This document shows, piece by piece, positions 24,607-34,659 of a stretch of 64,000 nt of DNA. This DNA comes from JBQLZQ01 sp052168355 (GTDB lineage: Bacteria > Pseudomonadota > Alphaproteobacteria > DSM-16000 > Inquilinaceae): assembly GCA_052168355.1 (NCBI GenBank), contig JBQLZQ010000056.1, positions 124,001 through 188,000 of the forward strand. Direction: 5' to 3'. The notes beneath the pieces are model-generated. The model was not told the origin of the DNA. It made no database searches and saw nothing but the letters and a program-made list of their open reading frames with translations. Position 1 is the stretch's first letter. Each line of letters begins with the position of its first letter. Position numbers and translations under genes: made by a program.

Positions 24607-25436
24607 GCGAAGCGCTACGCCTGGCGCCGGAGCGGCGAACCTACTCAGTACCCGCCGCGGACAAGGTCCTCGATATCCTTGAATTCATGGCGGGTCAGCC
24701 CGGCGGCCTGACCGTAACCGAAATGGCCACGGCCATGGGGCGCTCGGTCCACGAAATCTACCGGGTGGTCGTTGTCCTTGAGAAGCGCGGCTACCTTTAC
24801 CGGCGGGCCGGGACCGAGGGGTATCGCCTTTCGCTCAAGCTCTTTGAAATGGCCAATCAAATGCCATCGGTGCGGCGACTGTCGGATTCCGCCCTGCATG
24901 TGATGCAGCGGTTGGCGCCGGCCGCCCTGCAATCCTGCCACCTGGGGGTGCTCAGCGGGCATGAGCTCTTGATCGTATTGCAGGTCGATTCTCCGCTGCC
25001 CATGCGATATTCGGTGACATTGGGAGCCAAATTCGACTTCTCCGAAACCAGCGCCGGCGCCGTGATCTATGCCTATTCACCCGCCGACGCTCGGGCGGGC
25101 CTGCGCCAATGGTTGAGGGACGCGGGTCGCAGCAAGGCGAACATCGCGGATTTGCGACAGCGGGCCGCCGCGATCCGCGAGACCGGACACGAGATGCGCG
25201 ACTCCCTGGCGGTCACGGGGGTGACCAATATCAGCGCCCCGATCTTCGACCATCAGGGCCATGTGGTGGCGGCGTTGACCGTACCCTACATGCCCCAGCG
25301 GGCGGCCACGGTGCCCAGCGGGGAAGTACGCGGGATGACCCTTGCTGCCGCCCGCGAAATCTCGACCAATCTGGGCGCCAGCCTCGTGGAGACATCGCCG
25401 CACGGCATCGCGGCAACGGAGGAGGACGATGCCTAG
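24603..25436 (+). CDS. IclR-family transcriptional regulator
   Basis: A 277-residue IclR protein: N-terminal winged HTH about residues 17-75 (ADKVLDILEFMAGQPGGLTVTEMA, then HEIYRVVVVLEKRGYLYR) and C-terminal effector domain (SCHLGVLSGHELLIVLQV, FSETSAGAVIYAY, NISAPIFDHQGHVVAALTV). The GTG start overlaps the solute-binding-like gene; the CoA-transferase gene begins 8 bp before its stop. Being inside the operon suggests autoregulation, probably at the AT-rich palindromes before 23419. The effector could be a CoA-pathway acid or the ligand of the neighbouring binding-fold protein. Confidence 0.88.
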   Translation: MSEALRLAPERRTYSVPAADKVLDILEFMAGQPGGLTVTEMATAMGRSVHEIYRVVVVLEKRGYLYRRAGTEGYRLSLKLFEMANQMPSVRRLSDSALHVMQRLAPAALQSCHLGVLSGHELLIVLQVDSPLPMRYSVTLGAKFDFSETSAGAVIYAYSPADARAGLRQWLRDAGRSKANIADLRQRAAAIRETGHEMRDSLAVTGVTNISAPIFDHQGHVVAALTVPYMPQRAATVPSGEVRGMTLAAAREISTNLGASLVETSPHGIAATEEDDA

Positions 25437-27201
25437 CGCCTCCACCCGTCCCGAGTTCCTGACGCTGGGTGCTCTGGCCGGACGTGTCCGGCCCGGTAGC
25501 CGGATCGGTGTGAGCGGTCACCATTTTGCGCGCCTGCCCATCGCTCTCCTGCGCGAAATGATATCGCAAGGCGCCGTCGAACTGCGCTATTTCTCATGGG
25601 CTGGGGGGCTTCCGCTGGAGATGCTGATCGAAGCCGGCGCGGTGGCCTCGGCCGACATCTGCTTTTCAAGCCTCGATATCTTCGGCCTGCCGCCGCTGTT
25701 CCGCGCCGCCGTCGAGGACGGGGCGCTGCCCGTCACCGATTGGCCGGCCCTTTGCATGATCGGTGCGCTGCGCGCGGCCCAGCAGAACCTGCCCTTCATG
25801 CCGGTGCAACTGCCGGAGGGGTCGGACATGGCGGCCCGCTGCCCCGCCCTTCGCGAACATCGGGATGCAGCGACGGGCCGGACCGTCGGCCTGGTCACGG
25901 CCCAACCGATCGACACGCTGCTGCTGCACGTGCCCTATGCCGACCGGGCGGGCAATCTGGCGATCACCGGAGCCCGCGCGCTGGACCTTGCCATGATCGG
26001 GGCGGCGACCGACGTGCTGGTCACGGCGGACCGTATCGTCGAGGACGGCGCGTTGCAGGCGATGGGCCGTCAGAGCATCGTCACGCGCAATCTGGTCACC
26101 GCCATTGCGGAGGTGCCGGGAGCGGCTTGGCCCACATCGAGCCTGCCCCACTACGTCACCGATTACGCGCATCTCAACCGCCTGCTTGGCGCTGCCGGGG
26201 CGGGGCGGTCCCTGCACGACGGTCTGGCCATGCCCGAGGCCGGGGTGCCCGCGCGCCTGTCCCGCGCTGCCCGCCTGCCAGCCCCCTCGATCCGGGCCGC
26301 GGCGTTCCGCCCCGCGACACCCGTGACAGGCCCGGGCACGGTGGACGAAATCATGGCCGTCCGGCTCGCCCGGATGCTCGACGACGATTGCGTCGCCAGC
26401 GCCGGGGCCGTCTCGCCGCTGGCCAATGTCGCCTATCGTCTGGCCAAGGCCACACATGCGCCGGGGCTGATGGTCATGACCTTCAGTTGCGGCCATTTGG
26501 ATATCGGGCCGGGGCCGCTGACGCTGAGTCTGATCGAGGCGATGGATGCGGACAGCGCGGTGGGCCATGCCGGCGGCGACGACACCTATTCCACCTATTA
26601 CCAGGCCGGCCTGGTCACCCATGAGGTGATCGCCGCCGCCCAGATCGACGGCGCCGCACGGGTCAACAACCTCGCGCTCGTCAAGCCCTCGGGCGCGCCG
26701 CTGCGGCTGGCCGGCCAGGGGGGCATGTCCGACGTGGCCAACATGCACCGCGACAGCATCCTTTATGTGACCCGCCATTCGCGCCGGTCGCTGGTCGAAC
26801 GGGTCGCCACCATCAGTTCGGCCCGCGGATTGATCGACGCGGAGTCGCGCCGCGCCGCCGGTTATCAACCCGGCGCGGTGCAGGTGCTGACCGACCTTTG
26901 CCTCTTCACCCTTGATCCCGCGATCTCCCGGCTGACGGTGACCGAGACGCTGCCCGGCGTGACGCGCGAGCGGATCGAAGCCGAGACGGGCTTTGCCGTG
27001 GCCTTCTCCCCTGATTGCGCCGAGATGCCCGAGCCTGATCCTGGGGTCCTGGCCGTGCTGCGTCGCGATATCGATCCTCTGGGTCTGCGGCGGCTGGAAT
27101 TCGTAAGCGCCCGCGACCGCGCCGCGCTTTTGGACGAGATCGTCGCCCGCGATGCCGCCGGTGTGGACCGGTGCCTTGCAGACCGTGCGGCGGCGGCATG
27201 A
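25429..27201 (+). CDS. Fused class I CoA-transferase-like protein
   Basis: About 590 residues with two CoA-transferase domains in one chain, corresponding to alpha (about 1-280) and beta (about 300-590) subunits. Family-like parts are VRPGSRIGVSGHHFARLP, SADICFSSLDIFG, ALRAAQQNLPFMPV and, in the second half, GAVSPLANVAYRLAKATHAP. Where transferases carry the catalytic Glu (ENG or EGG) the sequence reads TFSCGHLDIG, so the Glu appears absent, as in the IpdAB hydrolases. ATG at 25429 follows GGAGG and overlaps IclR. It may be a CoA-thioester hydrolase/lyase rather than a transferase. Confidence 0.75.
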   Translation: MPSASTRPEFLTLGALAGRVRPGSRIGVSGHHFARLPIALLREMISQGAVELRYFSWAGGLPLEMLIEAGAVASADICFSSLDIFGLPPLFRAAVEDGALPVTDWPALCMIGALRAAQQNLPFMPVQLPEGSDMAARCPALREHRDAATGRTVGLVTAQPIDTLLLHVPYADRAGNLAITGARALDLAMIGAATDVLVTADRIVEDGALQAMGRQSIVTRNLVTAIAEVPGAAWPTSSLPHYVTDYAHLNRLLGAAGAGRSLHDGLAMPEAGVPARLSRAARLPAPSIRAAAFRPATPVTGPGTVDEIMAVRLARMLDDDCVASAGAVSPLANVAYRLAKATHAPGLMVMTFSCGHLDIGPGPLTLSLIEAMDADSAVGHAGGDDTYSTYYQAGLVTHEVIAAAQIDGAARVNNLALVKPSGAPLRLAGQGGMSDVANMHRDSILYVTRHSRRSLVERVATISSARGLIDAESRRAAGYQPGAVQVLTDLCLFTLDPAISRLTVTETLPGVTRERIEAETGFAVAFSPDCAEMPEPDPGVLAVLRRDIDPLGLRRLEFVSARDRAALLDEIVARDAAGVDRCLADRAAAA

Positions 27202-27268
27202 CCGGCCCGATCCCGAAACAAGAACAGACCGGACGAAACCTTAAACCACCACCCAAAGGAGGAAAGCC

Positions 27269-28291
27269 ATGACCAGGTTTGGACAAATGATGCTCGGCTC
27301 GGTTGCCTGTCTTGCGACGATGACCGGCGCGGCGCTGGCGGAGATGCCGGAGCGCATCGGGTATGTCACCAACTATGCCACCCATGAATGGTATCAGAAT
27401 GTCATCAAGGGCATGCAGGACCGAGCGGGGCAGCTTGGCATCGAGCTGGAGGTGATGGACGCCAATCTCGACGTTGCCCGTCAGATCGCCGCGGCCGAGG
27501 ATTTCATGGCCGCCGGCGTCGACGTGCTGGTCTTGACGCCGGTCAACGAGGAAGGCGTCGTGCAGCTGCTGCGGCGGGCGCGGGAGGAAGGTATCCCGGT
27601 CGTGCTCGAGGGCAACCCGGTGCGCGGGATGACCACGATGGTGGCGATCTGCGACTACGATACCGGTTATCACGCTGGTGTCGCGGCGGGAAACCATGCA
27701 AAGGAAAACCTTGGCGGCGAGGCGCGGGTGATGAATGTGGGCCTGCCGCTGCTGTCCGCCACCGTGCTGCGCTCCGAGGGCTTCATGGATGGCCTGCGCA
27801 CGGTGATCCCGGACGCCACCATGGTCCATGACTTGGATGGCGGCGGCAACCCGGACCGGGCGCTCGAGGTTTCGTCCGCCGCGCTGGCCCAGAACAGCGA
27901 CATCAACATCATCTATGGGATCAACGATTCCTCGGCGCAGGGCGGTTTGCAGGCCTGGAAGGCCAGCGGGCGCGATCAGGACCAGTTGCTGGTCGTCGGC
28001 ACCGGCGGCGAGGGTCTGGGCTTCATCTCGATGATGCAGACCGAACCGGCCTGGCAGATCGAGGCGGCGATGTTCCCCGAAAAGGTCGGGTTCACCACGC
28101 TCGATGCGGCGGTCAGCCTGTTCAAGGGCGAGGAGGTGCCCGAGCATATCGTGTCGCCAACGGCGCCGATGATCGGCGACGAATGGCAGCAATTCTACTC
28201 GGTCGAGGGCACGGTGCGGACGATCGACTGGGACGCGGTGAACGCGGTCGAGGCACCGGCCGCCTGCATGAAGACCGCAGCCGACCTCTAA
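27269..28291 (+). CDS. RbsB-type sugar-binding protein
   Basis: A 340-residue periplasmic binding protein of the ribose/LacI-like type. Signal peptide residues 1-24 (MTRFGQMMLGSVACLATMTG, cleavage at ALA). The mature part starts EMPERIGYVTNYATHEWYQNVIKGMQ and includes VDVLVLTPVNEEGV, EGNPVRGMTT and YGINDSSAQGGLQA. AAAGGAGG precedes its ATG. It probably captures a sugar or polyol for the permeases at 28368 and 30824. Confidence 0.88.
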   Translation: MTRFGQMMLGSVACLATMTGAALAEMPERIGYVTNYATHEWYQNVIKGMQDRAGQLGIELEVMDANLDVARQIAAAEDFMAAGVDVLVLTPVNEEGVVQLLRRAREEGIPVVLEGNPVRGMTTMVAICDYDTGYHAGVAAGNHAKENLGGEARVMNVGLPLLSATVLRSEGFMDGLRTVIPDATMVHDLDGGGNPDRALEVSSAALAQNSDINIIYGINDSSAQGGLQAWKASGRDQDQLLVVGTGGEGLGFISMMQTEPAWQIEAAMFPEKVGFTTLDAAVSLFKGEEVPEHIVSPTAPMIGDEWQQFYSVEGTVRTIDWDAVNAVEAPAACMKTAADL

Positions 28292-28302
28292 TTGGGCGAT
28301 TC

Positions 28303-28334
28303 TCGGCCCTGGCGGTGGACGCCGTCGGGGCCGA
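28303..28334 (+). other. Hairpin between binding-protein and permease genes
   Basis: An outer stem TCGGCCC/GGGCCGA encloses an inner GGCG/CGCC stem with a 5-base loop. It begins 12 bp after the binding-protein stop and ends 33 bp before the permease start, the same arrangement as at 16059 and 38169. Confidence 0.55.
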
Positions 28335-28367
28335 CCCCTTAGGACACGGCTTGCATGGGACGGTGAT

Positions 28368-29348
28368 ATGACATCCCCCACGGACACGGCCTTGCCCAGG
28401 CGTGCGGCGTTCAGTCTGATCGACAACGGTCAGGTGGTCCTGACCCTGATCCTGATCGGCCTGTGCATCGCGCTGTCCATCGGCTCGGCCCAGTTCTATT
28501 CGGCCGAGAACATCGTCGCGATCCTGCGCCAATGCGCGCTGGTGCTGATGGTTGCCTGCGGCATGACGCTGCTGCTGATCACGGCCGAGGTCGACCTGTC
28601 CGTTGGCGCGTCCCTCGCCTTTTCCGGCTGTGTGGCGATGGATGTCACCAACCGGACGCAGTCGGTTGTCATGGGTATTCTGGCCGGGCTGGCTTTTGGC
28701 GGCGCGGTTGGCCTTTTCAACGGGCTGGTCGTCACCAAGCTCAGGGTCAATTCGCTGATCGCCACCATCGCCACGCTGATGATGCTGCAGGGCGGCGTGT
28801 TCCTTTACACGCGCGAGGCGGTGCAGAACACCCACCAGATCGCCGCCTTCACCGCGATCAGCACTGGTTACATCGGCCCCGTCCCGATCCCCGTCCTGAT
28901 CGCCGCCGTGATCTTCGTGCTGTGTCATGTGGTCCTGCGCCACACCGTGTTCGGTCGCCGGATCTACGGGGTCGGCGCCAATGTGACCGCCGCTCGGCTG
29001 TCCGGCGTCCGGCCCGAGCGGCTGAAGCTGGTGGTTTTCATCGTCACCGGCCTGCTGGCCGGCCTGGCCGGGCTGATCCTCGGGTCCCTGATGAACGCCG
29101 GCCAGCCCACCGCGGGCCGCGGGTTCGAACTGACCGTGGTGGCCGCCGTCATCCTTGGCGGCACCAGCCTGTCGGGCGGGCGCGGTACGCTGATCGGGAC
29201 GCTGTTGGGGGTTCTGATCCTCAAGGTCATCGACAACGGCATCATCATCCTGCGCTGGGACCAGAACCTGCAGATGATCGTGCCGGGCCTCGTCATCATC
29301 GGCGCAACCTGGCTCGATCTGATGAGGAGACGCGGCAGTGCGCGATGA
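28368..29348 (+). CDS. RbsC-type ABC permease 1
   Basis: A 326-residue inner-membrane protein with multiple hydrophobic helices and family motifs LLITAEVDLSVGASLAFSGC near residue 65, GLFNGLVVTKLRVNSLIATI near residue 120 and AVILGGTSLSGGRGTLIGTLLG near residue 265. It forms part of the importer channel. ATPase translation starts 11 bp before its stop. A second, distinct permease is encoded at 30824, so the channel is probably a heterodimer. Confidence 0.9.
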   Translation: MTSPTDTALPRRAAFSLIDNGQVVLTLILIGLCIALSIGSAQFYSAENIVAILRQCALVLMVACGMTLLLITAEVDLSVGASLAFSGCVAMDVTNRTQSVVMGILAGLAFGGAVGLFNGLVVTKLRVNSLIATIATLMMLQGGVFLYTREAVQNTHQIAAFTAISTGYIGPVPIPVLIAAVIFVLCHVVLRHTVFGRRIYGVGANVTAARLSGVRPERLKLVVFIVTGLLAGLAGLILGSLMNAGQPTAGRGFELTVVAAVILGGTSLSGGRGTLIGTLLGVLILKVIDNGIIILRWDQNLQMIVPGLVIIGATWLDLMRRRGSAR

Positions 29349-30840
29349 GGCGACCGCTTCGGCCGCGCTTGAGATGCGCGGCATCGGCAAAGGCTTTCCG
29401 GGTGTCGTCGCGCTCGAGGACGTGTCGCTGACGCTGGAGCCCGGCGCCGTGCACGCCCTGATGGGCGAAAACGGCGCGGGCAAGTCCACGCTGATCAAGA
29501 TCCTCGCGGGCGTCTATCACCCCGACCACGGCACCATTCGCATCGGCGGAACCGATGTCGCCCTGCGCTCGCCTCGCGACGCCTTGGCGCAAGGCATCAA
29601 GGTCGTCTTTCAGGAGATCGCGTTGATCCCCGAGTTCACCGTGGCCGAGAACGTTTTTCTGGGCGAATACCCGGTCGACGGGATGGGCAACATCCGGTGG
29701 AAGCAGATCCAAGACGAGGCCAAGGCCCTGTTCGACCGCGTGGGGTTCCACGTGAACCCGGTTGCCCAGGTGGGCGATCTTCCGGTCAGCCAGCAGCAGA
29801 TGGTGGAGATCGCCCGTGCGCTGGCGCAGGACGCCCGGATCGTGGTGATGGACGAGCCCACCTCCTCCCTCACCCCGGCCGAGGTGTCGCTTTTGTTCGA
29901 TGTCATCCGGCGGCTGACCTCCCTGGACATCGCCGTACTCTATGTCAGCCACAAGCTGGAAGAGATCTTCGAGATCGCCGATACCGTCACCGTCCTGCGC
30001 GACGGGCAGCACATCTCGACCAGACCGGTGGGCGAGCATACCGAGGACAGCCTGATCCAGGACATGATCGGCCGGCAGATCGAGGCGCTGTTTCCGCGCG
30101 GCCGCGGCGACGCGGCCGGGGCCGAGATCCTGAAGGTGCGGAATGTCTCCACCCCGTCGGGCGTGACCGATGCCAGCTTTAGCGTCCGCGCGGGCGAGGT
30201 TCTGGGGTTCTTCGGGTTGATGGGCGCCGGACGAACCGAGCTTGCCAAGGCCATCGTGGGCTTCGACCCGATCGAGGCGGGGCAGATCATCGTGGCAGGG
30301 CAACCGCTGAGTCCCCACGACACCCGCACAGGCGTGTCCCTCGGAATCGGTTTGTTGACCGAGGACCGCAAGACCGAGGGGCTGATGCTGGATCTGCCGA
30401 TGGTCCACAACGCCAGCCTGGCGTCGCTCGACGATTATGTCCGCGGCCTGTTCCTGAACGAAACCGCCGAAGGAGTGGCGGTCAAAGCCTATGTGGACCA
30501 GTTCCGTATCCGTACCCCGTCGCTCAACCAGCCGGTCAAGCTGCTGTCGGGCGGCAATCAGCAGAAGGTTCTGCTGGCCCGCTGGCTGCTGCGCGGGCTG
30601 AAGGTGATCGTGCTCGATGAACCCACGCGCGGGATCGACGTGGGCGCGAAGTCCGAGATCTTCGCGCTTGTGGACCGGCTGGCCTCGGACGGGCTGGCGG
30701 TGGTCATCATGACGTCCGAGATGACCGAGCTTCTAGGACTGTCCGACCGGATCATGGTCATGGCCGAGGGCCGGATCACCGCCGAGTTCGCCCGCGCGGA
30801 TGCTACGCAAGAAGGGATACTGAATGCCGCCATCGTCTGA
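29338..30840 (+). CDS. RbsA-type double ABC ATPase
   Basis: A 500-residue protein with two nucleotide-binding domains. The first has Walker A GENGAGKSTLIK, signature region SQQQMVEIARAL and Walker B IVVMDEPTSSL; the second has the usual altered Walker A GLMGAGRTELAK, LSGGNQQKVLLARWL and VIVLDEPTRGID. It powers the sugar importer. GTG at 29338 overlaps the permease end, and the second permease starts inside its last codons. Confidence 0.92.
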   Translation: MRDEATASAALEMRGIGKGFPGVVALEDVSLTLEPGAVHALMGENGAGKSTLIKILAGVYHPDHGTIRIGGTDVALRSPRDALAQGIKVVFQEIALIPEFTVAENVFLGEYPVDGMGNIRWKQIQDEAKALFDRVGFHVNPVAQVGDLPVSQQQMVEIARALAQDARIVVMDEPTSSLTPAEVSLLFDVIRRLTSLDIAVLYVSHKLEEIFEIADTVTVLRDGQHISTRPVGEHTEDSLIQDMIGRQIEALFPRGRGDAAGAEILKVRNVSTPSGVTDASFSVRAGEVLGFFGLMGAGRTELAKAIVGFDPIEAGQIIVAGQPLSPHDTRTGVSLGIGLLTEDRKTEGLMLDLPMVHNASLASLDDYVRGLFLNETAEGVAVKAYVDQFRIRTPSLNQPVKLLSGGNQQKVLLARWLLRGLKVIVLDEPTRGIDVGAKSEIFALVDRLASDGLAVVIMTSEMTELLGLSDRIMVMAEGRITAEFARADATQEGILNAAIV

Positions 30841-31848
30841 CATGACCGCACGCCGGGGCGGTGAGATGGCGGGACCCGTCGTGCCGTCACTGCTGACCCG
30901 GCTGTTTCGGCGCAACGAGACGGCGCTGTTGATCTGCCTGATCGTGTTGATCGCGTTCTTTTCGGTGATGTCGGACAGCTTCCTGACCCAGCGCAACATG
31001 ACCAACGTTCTGGGCCAGGCGGCCTATGCGATGATCGCGGGGATCGGGGTGGCCATGGTCGTCATCTCGGGCGAGATCGACGTGTCGATCGGATCGCTGC
31101 TGGGCGCCGTGGCTATTCCCCTGGTGGTCGTGATGAACGTGACGGAATCGCTTGGCGCGGGGATTGCGGCAGCACTTCTGCTGGCGCTGATCGTGGGATT
31201 GGCGAACGGCTATCTGGTGGCTTATGTGGGCCTCAACTCGCTGATCGTGACGCTGGGCACGCTTTTCGTCATCCGCGGGCTGATCTATCTGTACACCGGA
31301 CAGCGCGCGATCCCGGACGAGCATTTGCTGGAGAGCTTCTACCAGATCGGCAATGGGCGGCTTGGGCGTGTCCTTCCCTACCCGGCCGTTGTGGCCATCA
31401 TGGTGGCGCTGATCGGCCTCTACGTCATGCGCTTCCGCCAGTTCGGAAGGCAACTCTATGCCGTGGGCGGCAATCCCGAGGTGGCGCGGCTGGCGGGGTA
31501 CGACGTGCGCCGGATCAAGCTGACGGCGTTCGTCATCTGCTCCCTGCTGACGGCGGTCGCCGGGATCCTGCTCTCCTCGCGGCTCGGCTCGGCCGTGCAT
31601 GTCACCGGGCTTGGGTTCGAGTTTCAGGTCGTCGCGGCGGTCGTCCTCGGCGGGGTGAGCCTGGCCGGCGGGATCGGCAGTCTGGGGGGCGTGATCCTCG
31701 GCGTGCTGATCCTTGCCTTTCTGGCCAACGGTCTTGGGCAGCTGAAACTGGCCACCGAATGGCAGTTGGTGATCACCGGGGCCATCATCATCGGCGCCGT
31801 CGCCTTTGACGGGGCCAAGCGGCGCCATCGCAAAGGGAGACACGCACG

Positions 31849-31852
<4 letters not shown>
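30824..31852 (+). CDS. RbsC-type ABC permease 2
   Basis: A 342-residue membrane permease with MVVISGEIDVSIGSLLGAV near residue 80, LANGYLVAYVGLNSLIVTLGTLF near residue 130 and AAVVLGGVSLAGGIGSLGGVILG near residue 275. ATG at 30824 has AAGGGA 8 bases upstream although it overlaps the ATPase end by 17 bp; ATG at 30842 is the alternative. Its stop overlaps the SDR start (GTGA), tying the importer to the metabolic genes that follow. Confidence 0.9.
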
Positions 31853-32634
<782 letters not shown>

Positions 32635-32667
32635 GCCGATGCACACCGACAATCGGAAGGAACCGAC

Positions 32668-33873
32668 ATGACCAAGGCCCTCGACGGCGTCACCGTCCTC
32701 GATTTCAGCCACCTGCTGCAGGGCCCGTTCGCCACACAGCTTCTCGCCGACATGGGCGCCGACGTGATCAAGATCGAACGTCAGGGCACGGGCGACATGT
32801 TTCGCGGCATGACCTTTTTCGCCAAATGGGTGGGCGGAGCGGAGAGCCCGAACTTCCTCGCCTGGAACCGCAACAAACGCTCCATCGCGCTCAATCTCAA
32901 GAGCCCGAAGGTGCGCGAGATCATTATGGAGATGGCCAAGACCGCCGATGTCGTGGTGCAGAATTTTCGTCCCGGCGTCTTCGACCGGTTGGGGTACGGG
33001 TACGAGGACTTCAAGGCGGTGAACCCCCGGATCATCTATTGCTCGGGCTCCGGCTATGGCGAAACCGGCCCTTATGCGGACCGGCCCGGGCAGGACATGC
33101 TTATTCAGGGCCTCGCGGGGCTGGCCACGAACACCGGGCCGGCGGACGGCCCGCCGATCCCCGCGGGGGCGGGGCTGGCCGACCAGATCGGCGCGATGAA
33201 CATGGTCTACGGGATTTTGTCGGCCCTCTATTACCGCGAGAAGAGCGGCAAGGGTCAGAAGGTCGAGGTCAATCTCCTGGCCGGGATGCTGGCCCATCTC
33301 AATCAGGAATTCGTCGCCGTCATGAACCTGGACGAGGATTTCGTACGACCGAACTCGGGTATCGGGCATCCCGGAATTCAAGCCCCCTTCGGCATCTACG
33401 GGACCCGCGACGGGCATTACGTCTCGATCGCGATGAGTCCGTTCAAGACGCTGTACCAGGTGCTCGAAGCGCCCGAGCTTGCGATCTATGACGACCTCGA
33501 CACGCTTTTTGCCAAGCGTGACGAGGTCTGGGAGAAGGTCGACGCCGAGACCCGCAAGTTCGACCGCGATCCCCTTCTCGAGCGGATGCTGGCCGCCGAT
33601 ATCTGGTGCGCCCGGGTCAACGACATTAGGGCCGCGTCGGAGGACCCGCAGGTCACCCACATGGGCATGATCACGACTTACGATCATCCGACCGCCGGCA
33701 GCGTCAAGGTCGTAGGCCCCGCCGTCACGATGAGCGAGACCCCCGCAACCGTCGACCGCCCCGCCCCCCTTGTGGGACAGCACGGGCGGGAAATCCTCGC
33801 GGCCTACGGTATTCCCGCAGCCACGATCGCGGCGCTGGAGGAGACCGGCGACATGACCGTGGCCGAGATTTGA
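32668..33873 (+). CDS. CaiB/BaiF-family (class III) CoA-transferase
   Basis: A 401-residue class III CoA-transferase. The family start VLDFSHLLQGPFATQLLADMGADVIKIE, NRNKRSIALNLKS, VQNFRPGVFDRLG, and RPGQDMLIQGLAG, whose Asp is the catalytic residue. It would move CoA between carboxylic acids. The gene lies between the SDR and a crotonase with gaps of 33 and 3 bp, suggesting that the imported compound is oxidised to an acid, activated with CoA and then hydrated or cleaved. Confidence 0.9.
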   Translation: MTKALDGVTVLDFSHLLQGPFATQLLADMGADVIKIERQGTGDMFRGMTFFAKWVGGAESPNFLAWNRNKRSIALNLKSPKVREIIMEMAKTADVVVQNFRPGVFDRLGYGYEDFKAVNPRIIYCSGSGYGETGPYADRPGQDMLIQGLAGLATNTGPADGPPIPAGAGLADQIGAMNMVYGILSALYYREKSGKGQKVEVNLLAGMLAHLNQEFVAVMNLDEDFVRPNSGIGHPGIQAPFGIYGTRDGHYVSIAMSPFKTLYQVLEAPELAIYDDLDTLFAKRDEVWEKVDAETRKFDRDPLLERMLAADIWCARVNDIRAASEDPQVTHMGMITTYDHPTAGSVKVVGPAVTMSETPATVDRPAPLVGQHGREILAAYGIPAATIAALEETGDMTVAEI

Positions 33874-33876
33874 GCA

Positions 33877-34647
33877 ATGGCGGACTACAGCACCCTGAAC
33901 GTGGAACTGCGACACCGGGTGGCCTGTATCACGTTCCGCCGGGCCGACCAGCTGAACGCGATGAACAGGGTCATGATGGCCGAGATCACCGCGGCCTTCA
34001 CCGCCCTGTCCGGCGACGACGCCGTCGGGGCCATTGTCGTTACCGGTGACGGCCGCGCCTTTATGGCGGGTGCCGATATCAAGGAATACGCGGCCCAGAC
34101 CGGCGCCGAGTTCGACGCCTTCCAGCAGGCGGGCGCGTCCATGTATGCCGCCATCGAAGGCAATGCCAAGCCGGTCATCGCCGCCGTGAACGGGTTCGCC
34201 CTGGGTGGCGGTTTTGAGATCGTGCTGTGCTGCGACATCGTCATTGCGTCGGAAAAGGCCCGCATGGGCCTGCCCGAGATCAAGCTGGGGCTTGTTCCCG
34301 GCGGCGGCGGCACGCAGCGCAGCGTACAGAAGATGGGGCGCAACCTGGCGCAGCTTCTGCTGCTGACCGGAAGCATCCATCCGCCCGAACGCTTCGCGCC
34401 GTCGGGCCTGGTGGCCGAGATCGTACCGCCGGATATTTTGTTGGCCCGCGCGATGGATCTTGCGGCGTCCATCGCCGCCGAACCGGCGGAGGCCATCGAG
34501 GGTCTGAAGCGTCTGACCTGGCTGGCCCAAACCGGAGATCCCGCGGGATTCGAGGAAGAACGCGCGCTGGTCACGCGCCTTTACCGCGGCGAGATCGGCC
34601 AGGCGCGGGTACAGGCCTTCGCCGCGAAGAGCGCCGGGAAGGATTAG
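33877..34647 (+). CDS. Enoyl-CoA hydratase/isomerase (crotonase family)
   Basis: A 256-residue crotonase. The oxyanion-hole motif is FMAGADIKEYA near residue 65; GFALGGGFEIVLCCD and MGLPEIKLGLVPGGGGTQR carry both Glu residues used by true hydratases. It should hydrate an unsaturated CoA ester formed by the neighbouring CoA-transferases. Only 3 bp separate it from the CaiB gene. Confidence 0.9.
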   Translation: MADYSTLNVELRHRVACITFRRADQLNAMNRVMMAEITAAFTALSGDDAVGAIVVTGDGRAFMAGADIKEYAAQTGAEFDAFQQAGASMYAAIEGNAKPVIAAVNGFALGGGFEIVLCCDIVIASEKARMGLPEIKLGLVPGGGGTQRSVQKMGRNLAQLLLLTGSIHPPERFAPSGLVAEIVPPDILLARAMDLAASIAAEPAEAIEGLKRLTWLAQTGDPAGFEEERALVTRLYRGEIGQARVQAFAAKSAGKD

Positions 34648-34659
34648 GAGACGCGATCG

